DNA from: an uncultured Alphaproteobacteria bacterium
Lineage (GTDB): Bacteria > Pseudomonadota > Alphaproteobacteria > RF32 > CAG-239
Length of the DNA stretch: 64,000 nucleotides
Direction of reading: 5' to 3'
Assembly (NCBI GenBank): GCA_902464275.1
Contig: CABQIK010000002.1
Span: 85,208-149,207 of the forward strand
A model generated the notes under the pieces. It did no database searches. It was given only the letters and a program-made list of their open reading frames with translations, and was not told the DNA's origin. A program made the position numbers and the translations under genes. Positions within the stretch are counted from its first letter, which is position 1. Each line of letters begins with the position of its first letter. Below are positions 42,873 to 50,608 of the stretch, in pieces.

Positions 42873-43688
42873 TTATTTAGTGCCGAGATTAATAAATGGC
42901 ACGGTGTTGCCCATCATGTATTGAGGTAATTCACCGTTCCACTTCAGCACAGCCTCATATTCTGTGAGGCCTTTGTTTTTGGCCAAAGCCTGAGATTTAA
43001 TCTCCATGGCTTCAGCCTCAGCCTTGGCGGCAATAACCGTTTGCTGCGCTTCCTCTTGAATCCTTTTTGTATTGTTGACGGCCTCCTGAGCTTTTTGCTC
43101 GGCAATGACCTTGTCTTCAATCGCCTTTTCAAAATTATCGCTATAGTCTATATTAATAAACATAAACGAGATATTTTGAATGAATTCAGAATTCATTTTT
43201 TCACGCAAGCATGCGATTACCGCATCGGTAGCAACATCACGGTTGCTGACCAACTCTTGGGCCGGCCATTTACCAATGACATCTCTGAGTGCCGCATCCA
43301 AAATCGGTGTGACGATCTTAGACTCATAATCCATGCCGATTGTCTCGTACAAAACGTTGACTTTGGTAGGATTGAGCTCATAGGTGAACGCAAACTTCAT
43401 TTCTGCAGTCTGCATATCACTGGTATAAGTTGCTCCCGGCGCCTCAAACTTTTTGGTTCTGACGTCCATTTCCACCATACGAGAGATAAACGGCCACTTA
43501 AAGCCGATACCGTTCGTATAAGAACGTGGAGCCACCTTGCCGAGTGTTACCAGAACACCGCGGTGTCCAGGCGAGACCACGTAAATGGAACTGGCAATCA
43601 GCATCAACATGAACAGAGATATAACTCCGATGATGGACCACTTCACGATAGTCTTGGTTCTCTTCTGCTGCTCTTCGTAATAACCCAT
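42873..43688 (-). CDS. Prohibitin/SPFH (band 7) family membrane protein
   Basis: This is a membrane-anchored scaffold protein of the prohibitin type. One N-terminal helix (WSIIGVISLFMLMLIASSIYV) is followed by the SPFH domain (SPGHRGVLVTLGKVAPRSY, DVRTKKFE, ALRDVIGKWPAQELVSNR). A long Ala/Glu-rich coiled coil with EEAQQTVIAAKAEAEAM ends in KWNGELPQYM. The 271-residue length is normal. The gene differs from its neighbours: it prefers AAG and CAG codons where neighbours use AAA and CAA, and no ribosome binding site precedes the ATG, only AT-rich sequence. That style is typical of Bacteroidota, so transfer from such a donor is likely; this is inference. Confidence 0.85.
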   Translation of the reverse strand: MGYYEEQQKRTKTIVKWSIIGVISLFMLMLIASSIYVVSPGHRGVLVTLGKVAPRSYTNGIGFKWPFISRMVEMDVRTKKFEAPGATYTSDMQTAEMKFAFTYELNPTKVNVLYETIGMDYESKIVTPILDAALRDVIGKWPAQELVSNRDVATDAVIACLREKMNSEFIQNISFMFINIDYSDNFEKAIEDKVIAEQKAQEAVNNTKRIQEEAQQTVIAAKAEAEAMEIKSQALAKNKGLTEYEAVLKWNGELPQYMMGNTVPFINLGTK

Positions 43689-43989
43689 AATTTAATATTT
43701 TTAATTAATGCTTCAGCACAACCGGTTAAACATACGGTTTGATTTAATGTTGATTGTTCTTTTTTCATAAAACAAAATTTTTGATTCTAATCTGATCCCT
43801 AAAGTACGCAACTTTATACCTGAAACAGGCGGGCGGTCTCGCAGAAGACTCTTTATCAAAAATTTCTGGTATCAGCGCGTTGGTAAACCAAACACGGTAA
43901 TACTTTCATTATAAATAAGTTACAACAACAGTTAAATAAACTTTGTATATAGTTTTACAAAAATCACAATACTTTTTTGTCTAATATTA
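43689..43989. other. AT-rich stretch upstream of the prohibitin-like gene
   Basis: About 300 bases hold no recognised gene. They form the leader of the minus-strand prohibitin-like gene and probably came with it. No sigma-70 promoter of good match is seen for that gene. Confidence 0.4.
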
Positions 43990-44087
43990 AATACAACTTA
44001 TACACAGCACGGACTCGTAAATATTGCAAAAAAAAAAGCGCGAGCTAAAATCTTCTCAAAACTAACTTTTTGAGAGGATTTTAGCTC
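43990..44087 (+). promoter_or_regulatory. Pilin-type upstream element, copy D
   Basis: TTATACACA (43998-44006), 17-nt gap, TTGCAA (44024-44029), ten A, then a 16-base spacer (one more than in other copies) and TAAAAT (44046-44051). The inverted repeat AGCTAAAATCTTCTCAAAA (44043-44061) and TTTTGAGAGGATTTTAGCT (44068-44086) pairs with one G-U and covers the ribosome binding site AGAGGA. Confidence 0.75.
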
Positions 44088-44858
44088 ATGTATACATATT
44101 TTAGCCGCTTTTTACACAACACTCTGTCACGCACCGGTATAAAAGAGGTGTTCACCTCTTCTTTGTCACTCTCCGACTTGATCGGAGAGTCCAGGTCAAA
44201 CCAAGTAGCTAATTTGTCCCACCTGGATTATCGGGTCAAGCCCGATAATGACAACATAGAGAATGCTGGACGTAGTATGGTAGAAATGCTTGGGGTGTTG
44301 GCGATTATCGGGGTGCTGTCAGTCGGCGCTATCAGCGGTTACTCTAAGGCAATGTTCAAGTATAAATTAAATAAACAATCAGAGCAGTTAAGCACCATCA
44401 TTAACGCCTCAATTCGTTATTATAATGATTTGCGGCTAATAAGTTCTGAAGGTGAATACAATTTAATCCCGATACTTGATAAACTCGGTGAAATTCCAAA
44501 AGAAATGATAGTACAAAATAATAATTGGATTCTTAAAGATGTGTTTGACACCACCATAAACATTTATTATCACAATACAAACTATCTGGGCATAACTGAT
44601 TTGATTGATAAAAGCAGTAGAAGTATGGAAATTTGCCGCAATATTATTATCACCGCAAAAGAAAATCACGCCGATATTTACCAAATATTTTTCCGCAATG
44701 ATTATAGCGATAAACAAGAATATTCACGCCACATAAGCGGGGACAAAATATGTGGTCCGGCAAATGTTTGTTTGAAAGATATGAGCATAAAACAAATTGA
44801 TGACGCTTGCAGTTTTTGCGCCTCTGATAAATGTTGGCTTTACATTCAGCTCATGTAA
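44088..44858 (+). CDS. Type IV pilin-like protein, family member 3, with inserted palindromic element
   Basis: This is the same family as the gene at 26658, but 55 extra residues separate the first codons (MYTY) from the conserved GRSMVEMLG. The leader is therefore 61 residues and includes LDYRVKPDNDN, typical of translated palindromic DNA. The inserted DNA keeps the frame. After the leader the helix MLGVLAIIGVLSVGAISGYS is intact, and the blocks KLGEIPKEM, ICRNIIITAKEN and ICGPANVCLKDMS with CSFC follow. Whether prepilin peptidase can still process so long a leader is uncertain. The product has 256 residues and upstream element copy D. Confidence 0.75.
   Translation: MYTYFSRFLHNTLSRTGIKEVFTSSLSLSDLIGESRSNQVANLSHLDYRVKPDNDNIENAGRSMVEMLGVLAIIGVLSVGAISGYSKAMFKYKLNKQSEQLSTIINASIRYYNDLRLISSEGEYNLIPILDKLGEIPKEMIVQNNNWILKDVFDTTINIYYHNTNYLGITDLIDKSSRSMEICRNIIITAKENHADIYQIFFRNDYSDKQEYSRHISGDKICGPANVCLKDMSIKQIDDACSFCASDKCWLYIQLM
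44097..44262 (+). repeat. Palindrome-rich element inserted in frame in a pilin gene
   Basis: Four inverted repeats occur in about 165 bases: AAGAGGTG/CACCTCTT (44143-44160), ACTCTCCGA/TCGGAGAGT (44168-44190), TCCAGGT/ACCTGGA (44190-44227) and TTATCGGG/CCCGATAA (44228-44248). The sister gene at 26658 lacks this block between ATGTATACA and the GGAAGAAGTATGG motif. It resembles the in-frame palindromic elements known from Rickettsia; the boundaries are approximate. Confidence 0.75.
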
Positions 44859-44912
44859 ATTTCTGTTTATTTTTCCCGCAAAGCGCGTTATATATATTGT
44901 CATGAGGGAAAA

Positions 44913-46718
44913 ATGGCAGATATTAAACACGGCTTGGAAGTTTTAAAAAACAACGTAAAAATCGCCCCGCAAAATCCGGGGGTTTACCGCATGATAAGCA
45001 AAAACGGCGAGGTTTTGTACGTCGGAAAAGCCAAAAACATAAAAAAACGAATCGTAGCTTACACCAAGTTTGACAAGCTCCCGCTCCGTTTACAGCGCAT
45101 GGTGGCGGAAGTTGACCGCATGGAGTTTATTATTGTTGAAAACGAGGCCAAAGCTCTGCTGATGGAAAACGAGCTGATTAAGCGTTTTTCGCCGCGGTTT
45201 AATATTTTGCTCAAAGACGACAAAACTTTTCCGCACTTAATGATTAACCCCCATGAAGATTATCCGGCATTGCGCAAACAGCGCGGCAAACGCAGCGGCA
45301 ACTGTCGTTATTTCGGACCGTTTGTTAACGCCTCGGCGGTTAATAACGTTATGGATATTATTCAAAAGGCTTTTTTACTCCGCTCTTGCCGCGACTCTGA
45401 TTTTAAGAACCGACAGCGCCCTTGCCTGCTTTATCAAATAAAACGTTGCTCCGCACCGTGCGTTAATAAAATCAGCAAAGAAGATTACCGCGCATTGGTT
45501 AATGACGTGATAGATTTTTTGGAAGGCAAAAACACTAAAATTCAGGACGAATTATCAAAAAAAATGCTTGCCGCCAGCGAGCGTTGCGAATATGAACTTG
45601 CCGCCGTTTACCGCGACCGAATCCGCGCGCTTACCGCTATTCAAACCGGCAATTTGGTTGAATACTCAGGCTTACAGTCGGTTGATATTATCGGCATGGC
45701 CCGCAAAGGCGGCCTGATTTGCATTCAGCTGTTTATTGTGCGCGGCGGACAAAATTGCGGCAACGTGCCGTATTTTCCGGAACAAACCGATGACGCAAGC
45801 GACGCGGAAATTTTGGAGGCTTTTATCAGCGAATTTTACGGCAATCATATTCCGCCCAAAGAAATTTATATTTCAGAGCTGCCGGAAAACACGGAGTTTT
45901 TGGAAGAAGCCATCGGGGTTAAAATTTATAATTACACCCGTGGCATTAAAGCTAAACTGATTGAAAACGCCAAAGAAAACGCTTTGGCGGCGATTGAGCG
46001 CAAAATTGCCGAAAACGCCTCGGTTAAAAGCAATTTGGCGGAGTTGGTTAAATATTTCGGGCTGCCGAATCCGCCAAAACGAATTGAAATTTACGATAAC
46101 TCGCATTTTCAGGGCAGTTACGCCATCGGCGCCATGGTGGTGGCAACTCCGGAGGGTTTTGATAAAAAAGCATACCGCACTTTTAACATTAAAAATCCTA
46201 ACGTCACTAATGATGACTTTGCGATGATGAAAGAGGTTTTAACCCGCCGCTTTGAAAAAATGACGCCGGAGAATCGCCCCGATATAATTTTGCTTGACGG
46301 CGGATTGGGGCAGCTCCACGCCGTGCACGAATGTTTAAAAGATTACGATTTAACCGGCATTACGATTATTGCCATTTCCAAGGGGCCGGACAGAAACGCC
46401 GGTAAAGAATTTTATCATGTTTTGGGGCGCGAAAGTTTTGCATTGCCGTATCGTTCGCCGATTGCGTTTTATTTGCAAAATTTGCGCGATGAGGCGCACC
46501 GTTTTGCCATCGGCACCCACCGCAAAAAACGCGGCAAGTCGGTTTATAAATCGCGTGTTGATGAAATTGAGGGAATCGGCGCCAAACGCAAGCGCGATTT
46601 GTTAAATCATTTCGGCTCGGCGGAAGAAATTGCGCAAGCGGGCGTGCCCGATTTAATGAAAGTTGAAGGAATTAGTAAAAAAACAGCTGAAAAAATTTAT
46701 AATTTCTTCCATAAATAA
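44913..46718 (+). CDS. uvrC: UvrABC excinuclease subunit C
   Basis: This is the dual-incision nuclease of nucleotide excision repair. The N-terminal GIY-YIG domain is seen in NPGVYRMISKNGEVLYVGKA. It is followed by a cysteine motif (RPCLLYQIKRCSAPC), a UVR domain (KMLAASERCEYELAAVYRDR), an RNase H-like C-terminal nuclease region (IEIYDNSHFQGSYAIGAMVV with the DNSH motif) and a terminal helix-hairpin-helix pair (IEGIGAKRKRDLLNHFGS). The length of 601 residues is normal. It is probably transcribed with pgsA, 60 bases downstream. uvrB lies at 16472. Confidence 0.97.
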   Translation: MADIKHGLEVLKNNVKIAPQNPGVYRMISKNGEVLYVGKAKNIKKRIVAYTKFDKLPLRLQRMVAEVDRMEFIIVENEAKALLMENELIKRFSPRFNILLKDDKTFPHLMINPHEDYPALRKQRGKRSGNCRYFGPFVNASAVNNVMDIIQKAFLLRSCRDSDFKNRQRPCLLYQIKRCSAPCVNKISKEDYRALVNDVIDFLEGKNTKIQDELSKKMLAASERCEYELAAVYRDRIRALTAIQTGNLVEYSGLQSVDIIGMARKGGLICIQLFIVRGGQNCGNVPYFPEQTDDASDAEILEAFISEFYGNHIPPKEIYISELPENTEFLEEAIGVKIYNYTRGIKAKLIENAKENALAAIERKIAENASVKSNLAELVKYFGLPNPPKRIEIYDNSHFQGSYAIGAMVVATPEGFDKKAYRTFNIKNPNVTNDDFAMMKEVLTRRFEKMTPENRPDIILLDGGLGQLHAVHECLKDYDLTGITIIAISKGPDRNAGKEFYHVLGRESFALPYRSPIAFYLQNLRDEAHRFAIGTHRKKRGKSVYKSRVDEIEGIGAKRKRDLLNHFGSAEEIAQAGVPDLMKVEGISKKTAEKIYNFFHK

Positions 46719-46778
46719 AATTTTTATTCTATACTGTGCTCAGTTTTGCAAAATTAACTATTATAAAAAGGGAATGAA

Positions 46779-47477
46779 ATGTACAATTTGCCTAATTTGT
46801 TGACGATTTCCAGAATTGTGGTAATTCCGGTTATCTTTTTATCACTTTACATTAACTCATTTTGGTGGACGATGTTTATCGCCGTTTTGTTTGTTGCCGC
46901 CGCCGTTACCGATTATTTTGACGGATATTTGGCGCGCAGCCGCAATGAAACATCCGCTTTCGGACGCCTGCTTGACCCGATTGCCGACAAGCTGTTAGTT
47001 GCTTCGGCATTGGTGGTTATTTTAGCCAAACCGAACATGGTTTGGAGCACCTTAACTTATATTCCGGCATTTATTATTCTTTGCCGCGAAATTTTGGTTT
47101 CGGGTCTGCGTGAATTTTTGCGCGAAGTTAATGTCGGGCTGCCGGTTACTCGCCTTGCAAAATGGAAAACCGGTTTTCAGATGACCGCACTTTCCATGAT
47201 GCTGTTCCACGGGCTGTGGATTTGGCCTTATTTGGGCGAATTTTTACTTTGGATTGCCGCCGCTTTAACCTTTATTACCGGCTATCAATATTTTCAAAAA
47301 AGCGTTGACTACATTAAAACGCTTGAAAAAGCCAAAACGGTTGAAGCTAAAATTGTGATTAAACCGCAAGCTAAAGCCGTTAAAAAAGCGGCAAAGAAAA
47401 CGGCAGCTAGAAAGGCTCCGGTTAAAAAAGCCGTTTCAGCTAAAAAATCAACCAAGAAAGCCACCGCTAAAAAATAA
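46779..47477 (+). CDS. pgsA: CDP-diacylglycerol-glycerol-3-phosphate 3-phosphatidyltransferase with Lys/Ala-rich tail
   Basis: This inner-membrane enzyme makes phosphatidylglycerol phosphate. The CDP-alcohol phosphotransferase motif is complete (TDYFDGYLARSRN, then GRLLDPIADK). Several membrane helices occupy residues about 10-180. The last 40 residues are an unusual tail of Lys, Ala and Thr (KKAAKKTAARKAPVKKA) like that of histone H1-type proteins, not found in typical PgsA. The tail could bind nucleic acid or acidic lipids; this is inference. The stop codon lies two bases before the response regulator gene. Confidence 0.92.
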   Translation: MYNLPNLLTISRIVVIPVIFLSLYINSFWWTMFIAVLFVAAAVTDYFDGYLARSRNETSAFGRLLDPIADKLLVASALVVILAKPNMVWSTLTYIPAFIILCREILVSGLREFLREVNVGLPVTRLAKWKTGFQMTALSMMLFHGLWIWPYLGEFLLWIAAALTFITGYQYFQKSVDYIKTLEKAKTVEAKIVIKPQAKAVKKAAKKTAARKAPVKKAVSAKKSTKKATAKK

Positions 47478-47479
47478 TC

Positions 47480-48169
47480 ATGGATAAAAACAAATTTCAC
47501 ATACTTGTTGTTGATGACGACACACGATTACGCAATCTGCTCCGGCGTTTTTTGCAGGAGCAGAATTTTGCGGTCTCAGTTGCCAAAGATGCGGCTGAAG
47601 CTCGTATGTTTATTGATGAGTATAAATTTGACTTGTTGATTGTTGATGTAATGATGCCTAACGAAAGCGGCATTGAGTTTTTAACTGCGCTGCGCAAAGA
47701 AAACAATGTTCCGGTGATTATGCTTACTGCCATGGGCGAGCCTGATGACCGCATTTCAGGCTTAGAGGCGGGGGCAGATGACTACCTGCCCAAACCGTTT
47801 GAGCCCAAAGAGCTGGTTTTACGCATTAAAAACATTTTGAAACGCGCGCCGAAAAACACCGAAAATAAAGATTTGCCGCTTAATTTAGGCCTATGTCTTT
47901 ATGACGCGGTTAAAAAAGAACTGACCAACAAACAGGGCGAAATTATTCATATCACGCCGGTTGAGCAAATGTTGCTTAATGTTTTAAGCCAAAAGCCGGG
48001 GCAGATTTTTACGCGTGAAAAACTGGCGGAAATTTTAGGAGCCGGACAAAGCCCGCGCTCTATTGACGTGCAAATTACGCGTCTGCGCAAAAAAATTGAA
48101 AAAGATTCAAAAAATCCGCGTTATCTGCAAACCATTCGCGGCAAGGGCTATATGCTCTTGCCTGAATAA
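47480..48169 (+). CDS. OmpR-family response regulator
   Basis: This is a two-component DNA-binding regulator. The receiver domain (residues about 7-125) carries the phosphorylation site Asp56 in LLIVDVMMP, the acidic pair DDD near the start and Lys in YLPKPF. The C-terminal winged helix (residues about 135-229) contains RSIDVQITRLRKKIE and YLQTIRGKGYML. The length of 229 residues is normal. It starts two bases after pgsA and is followed 31 bases later by its kinase, so the three genes may share a transcript. Its target genes are unknown; OmpR proteins often control envelope genes. Confidence 0.93.
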   Translation: MDKNKFHILVVDDDTRLRNLLRRFLQEQNFAVSVAKDAAEARMFIDEYKFDLLIVDVMMPNESGIEFLTALRKENNVPVIMLTAMGEPDDRISGLEAGADDYLPKPFEPKELVLRIKNILKRAPKNTENKDLPLNLGLCLYDAVKKELTNKQGEIIHITPVEQMLLNVLSQKPGQIFTREKLAEILGAGQSPRSIDVQITRLRKKIEKDSKNPRYLQTIRGKGYMLLPE

Positions 48170-48200
48170 ATACAATACATTAAAATAAAGGAGTTACCGT

Positions 48201-49556
48201 ATGCATATTGTATTTCCTAAAAAAGTTGAAGGCACTATGCGCTATTTAAAGCTTAAACTGTTGCCTAAAACTTTGTTTTTCAGAACCATGCTGTTAATTT
48301 TTATTCCGCTGATTGTGGTGCAGGTGGTTTCAATTATTGCTTATTTTAACGGCAGTTGGGGCAAAGTCGGGCGCCGTCTTTCCGATAACCTCAGTTCAAA
48401 CATGGCGTTTATCGTGCAGCTGACCGAACAAAATCCCGATAACTTTGCCGAAGTGCAAAAACTGGCAAAATCAGTTTATCAGCTTGATGTTGAATATTTT
48501 GACAACGATGTTAAGCACTCCGAAAGAATTAAAACTTCGCGCAATTATCGTCTGGTTACCGAGTTTTTTGAGCGCGCCTTAAAAAATGATTTTCCGAATG
48601 CGGAAACATCAACTTATTTAACTGACGGACGCGCAATTTTAATTACGTTGGTTGATACGGAAAAAGGTTTGTTTAAGTTTACCACCTCAACCAAAAACAT
48701 TTTCAGCACCTCGGTCTTCGGGTTTATTGCATGGATGATAGGCACCTCGTTGCTGCTGTTTGCGGTGTCGGCGCTGTTTTTACGCGTGCAGGCTCGTTCC
48801 ATTAAGCAGTTGGCGGAAGCCGCCGAAGATTTCGGTAAAGGTATTGACACCCCGTTTAAGCCGTACGGCTCGTCAGAAGTGCGCAAAGCCGGTATCGCTT
48901 TTACCAAAATGAAAGAGCGTATTAATCGTCAAATTTCAGAGCGCACGCAGATGTTGGCCGGCGTTTCGCATGACTTGCGCACTCCGCTCACTCGTATGAA
49001 GCTGCAACTTGCAATGCTGCCGAAAAACGAAGAAAATAAAGAATTTATTGAAGATATTTCTGAAATGGAAAAAATGCTTGACGGCTATTTGGCATTCGTC
49101 AGCGGCGAAGGCGGCGAACCCAATACCTTTGTTGATATGAACGAACTTATTTTGAGCATTTTAAATAAATTCCGCAACTCAAAAACCATGATTCGTTATT
49201 CAACCAACGATCAGGTCAGCGCTATTCAAGGGCGCGAACAAGCCTTGAAGCGCGCGGTTACCAACATTATTTCCAACGCCTTTTATTATGGCAAAACCGT
49301 TGCGGTTGCCTTAGAAAGCAACAGTAACAAAATGGAAATTTCAGTTGAAGATGACGGTCCGGGCATTCCGGCCGACAAGCGCGAAGACGTATTTAAGGCC
49401 TTTTACCGCATTGAAGGTTCGCGCAATAAAGAAACCGGCGGCGTGGGCTTGGGTTTATCAATCGCCAAAGACATTATTGTTTCGCACGGCGGAACTATTG
49501 AGCTCGGCGATAGCAGTATGGGAGGCTTGAGGGTACTCATTTCTATTCCCTTATAA
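48201..49556 (+). CDS. Sensor histidine kinase, EnvZ-like
   Basis: This is the membrane partner of the response regulator. Two membrane helices (about residues 28-48 and 170-195) flank a periplasmic sensor of about 120 residues. A HAMP domain follows, then the dimerisation and phosphoacceptor domain with His257 in GVSHDLRTPLTRMK. The ATPase domain has the N box near TNIISNAFYYG, G1 DDGPGIP and G2 GVGLGLSIAK. The length of 451 residues is normal. Ribosome binding site AAGGAG is well placed. A terminator follows. The signal is unknown; osmolarity is only an analogy with EnvZ. Confidence 0.93.
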   Translation: MHIVFPKKVEGTMRYLKLKLLPKTLFFRTMLLIFIPLIVVQVVSIIAYFNGSWGKVGRRLSDNLSSNMAFIVQLTEQNPDNFAEVQKLAKSVYQLDVEYFDNDVKHSERIKTSRNYRLVTEFFERALKNDFPNAETSTYLTDGRAILITLVDTEKGLFKFTTSTKNIFSTSVFGFIAWMIGTSLLLFAVSALFLRVQARSIKQLAEAAEDFGKGIDTPFKPYGSSEVRKAGIAFTKMKERINRQISERTQMLAGVSHDLRTPLTRMKLQLAMLPKNEENKEFIEDISEMEKMLDGYLAFVSGEGGEPNTFVDMNELILSILNKFRNSKTMIRYSTNDQVSAIQGREQALKRAVTNIISNAFYYGKTVAVALESNSNKMEISVEDDGPGIPADKREDVFKAFYRIEGSRNKETGGVGLGLSIAKDIIVSHGGTIELGDSSMGGLRVLISIPL

Positions 49557-49585
49557 CTCTCACATACGAAAATATGTGTTCAAAT

Positions 49586-49613
49586 AAAAGCCGAAATTTC
49601 GGCTTTTATTTTT
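49586..49613 (+). terminator. Terminator after the sensor kinase gene
   Basis: AAAAGCCGAAATTTCGGCTTTT is a perfect hairpin followed by ATTTTT. A second small hairpin (CACATA/TATGTG) lies at 49561-49578. Confidence 0.85.
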
Positions 49614-49616
49614 GCC

Positions 49617-49645
49617 TTGACTTATGCTAAAAAAGCGGATATAAG
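49617..49645 (+). promoter_or_regulatory. Promoter of the rpmH-rnpA-yidD operon
   Basis: TTGACT (49617-49622) and TATAAG (49640-49645) are 17 bases apart, 73 bases before rpmH. Confidence 0.75.
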
Positions 49646-49718
49646 GCTTTTTGAAAACCCGAGAACCTTTTGTATTAAAAGGTTTTAAATAACTAATAAC
49701 TAACCGGAGATTTTAAAA

Positions 49719-49853
49719 ATGAAAAGAACATATCAGCCCAGCAAGCTCATCAGATCACGTCGTCACGGTTTCCGTACCCGCATGGCTACAGTTGGCGGAC
49801 GTAAAGTTTTGGCCGCTCGTCGTTTGAGAGGTCGTAAAAAACTTTCTGCTTAG
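49719..49853 (+). CDS. rpmH: 50S ribosomal protein L34
   Basis: This is the smallest large-subunit protein, 44 residues, with the invariant start MKRTYQPSKLIRSRRHGFR and the basic end RRLRGRKKLSA. It is in its standard place directly before rnpA. The leader contains CCGGAGA as ribosome binding site. dnaA, which adjoins rpmH in many bacteria, is absent on this side. Confidence 0.97.
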   Translation: MKRTYQPSKLIRSRRHGFRTRMATVGGRKVLAARRLRGRKKLSA

Positions 49854-49860
49854 TTTTGTG

Positions 49861-50268
49861 ATGAATAAAATCATTGTCTTAAAAAAGAGAAAAGATTTTC
49901 TGAGAGCTGCCAAAGGTGTCAGAATGGTTGTTTCAACGGCTATTTTGCAGGCAGCTCGCAGTTTATCTGAAGAAGATGTTCCCTTTAAGGTCGGCTTTAC
50001 CGCGTCAAAAAAAATCGGCAAAGCATATTTTCGTAACCGCGCAAAACGCCGATTAAGAGCCGTTGTTCGCGAAGTTTTTCCTGAACTCGCTCTGACTAAT
50101 ACGGAATATGTTTTAATCAGCCGCTTTAACACTGCTTACTGCCCGTATCAAAATTTAAAAAATGACATAAAATGGGCGTTAAAGAAAGCCAACAAAATTT
50201 TATCGGCAGAGAATCAATCCGCAGAAGATGAAAACACCGCAACGGAAAGCTCCGAACAGGATAAATAG
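49861..50268 (+). CDS. rnpA: Ribonuclease P protein component
   Basis: This protein binds the catalytic RNA of RNase P and assists 5' maturation of tRNA. The core motif FRNRAKRRLRAVVREVF, typical of the family, lies near residue 60, preceded by VGFTASKKIGKA. The start is the ATG at 49861, with an in-frame GTG one codon earlier as an alternative. The product has 135 residues, with an acidic C-terminal tail (SAEDENTATESSEQDK). It lies seven bases after rpmH and is followed by yidD. Confidence 0.95.
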   Translation: MNKIIVLKKRKDFLRAAKGVRMVVSTAILQAARSLSEEDVPFKVGFTASKKIGKAYFRNRAKRRLRAVVREVFPELALTNTEYVLISRFNTAYCPYQNLKNDIKWALKKANKILSAENQSAEDENTATESSEQDK

Positions 50269-50279
50269 AGTTTTTTAAG

Positions 50280-50510
50280 ATGAAAAACCTGTTAATTTTA
50301 CTTGTTAAATTTTATCAGAAATTTGTTTCGCCATTATGCGGCGGGTGTTGCCGTTTCAGACCCACCTGCTCGCAATATATGATTGAGGCGCTGCAAATTC
50401 ACGGCGTTATTAAAGGCTTGTATTTAGGGATTAAGCGCATATTAAAATGCCATCCGTGGGGCGGTTCCGGCTACGACCCTGTCCCGCCGAAAAGAGCAAA
50501 AAAATTTTAA
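50280..50510 (+). CDS. yidD: Membrane protein insertion efficiency factor YidD
   Basis: This small protein assists insertion of membrane proteins by YidC. The 76-residue sequence contains the family motif CCRFRPTCSQYMIEAL and the ending CHPWGGSGYDPVPP. It lies 11 bases downstream of rnpA and about 100 bases before yidC, the canonical arrangement. An amphipathic N-terminal helix (LLILLVKFYQKFVSP) probably attaches it to the membrane. Confidence 0.95.
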   Translation: MKNLLILLVKFYQKFVSPLCGGCCRFRPTCSQYMIEALQIHGVIKGLYLGIKRILKCHPWGGSGYDPVPPKRAKKF

Positions 50511-50608
50511 TCAACAAGCGCGGCAGAATCGTTTTATATACTTGCCTTTAGGCAAAATTTATACTACAAACAAAGAAATATGTACGATATTTAAGGAGTT
50601 TACAAAAA

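Noticed and set aside
43041..43742. 233-codon plus-strand frame opposite the prohibitin-like gene
   Set aside because: The minus-strand product matches the SPFH family along its whole length. The plus frame has no family features and is a shadow of it.
44143..44248. Possible tRNA or riboswitch in the palindromic block
   Set aside because: The hairpins do not form a cloverleaf and lie inside an open pilin frame. An inserted repeat explains them better.
49617..50510. Replication origin near rpmH-rnpA
   Set aside because: No dnaA or dnaN and no cluster of DnaA boxes lie here. The TTATNCACA motifs are spread with the pilin elements.
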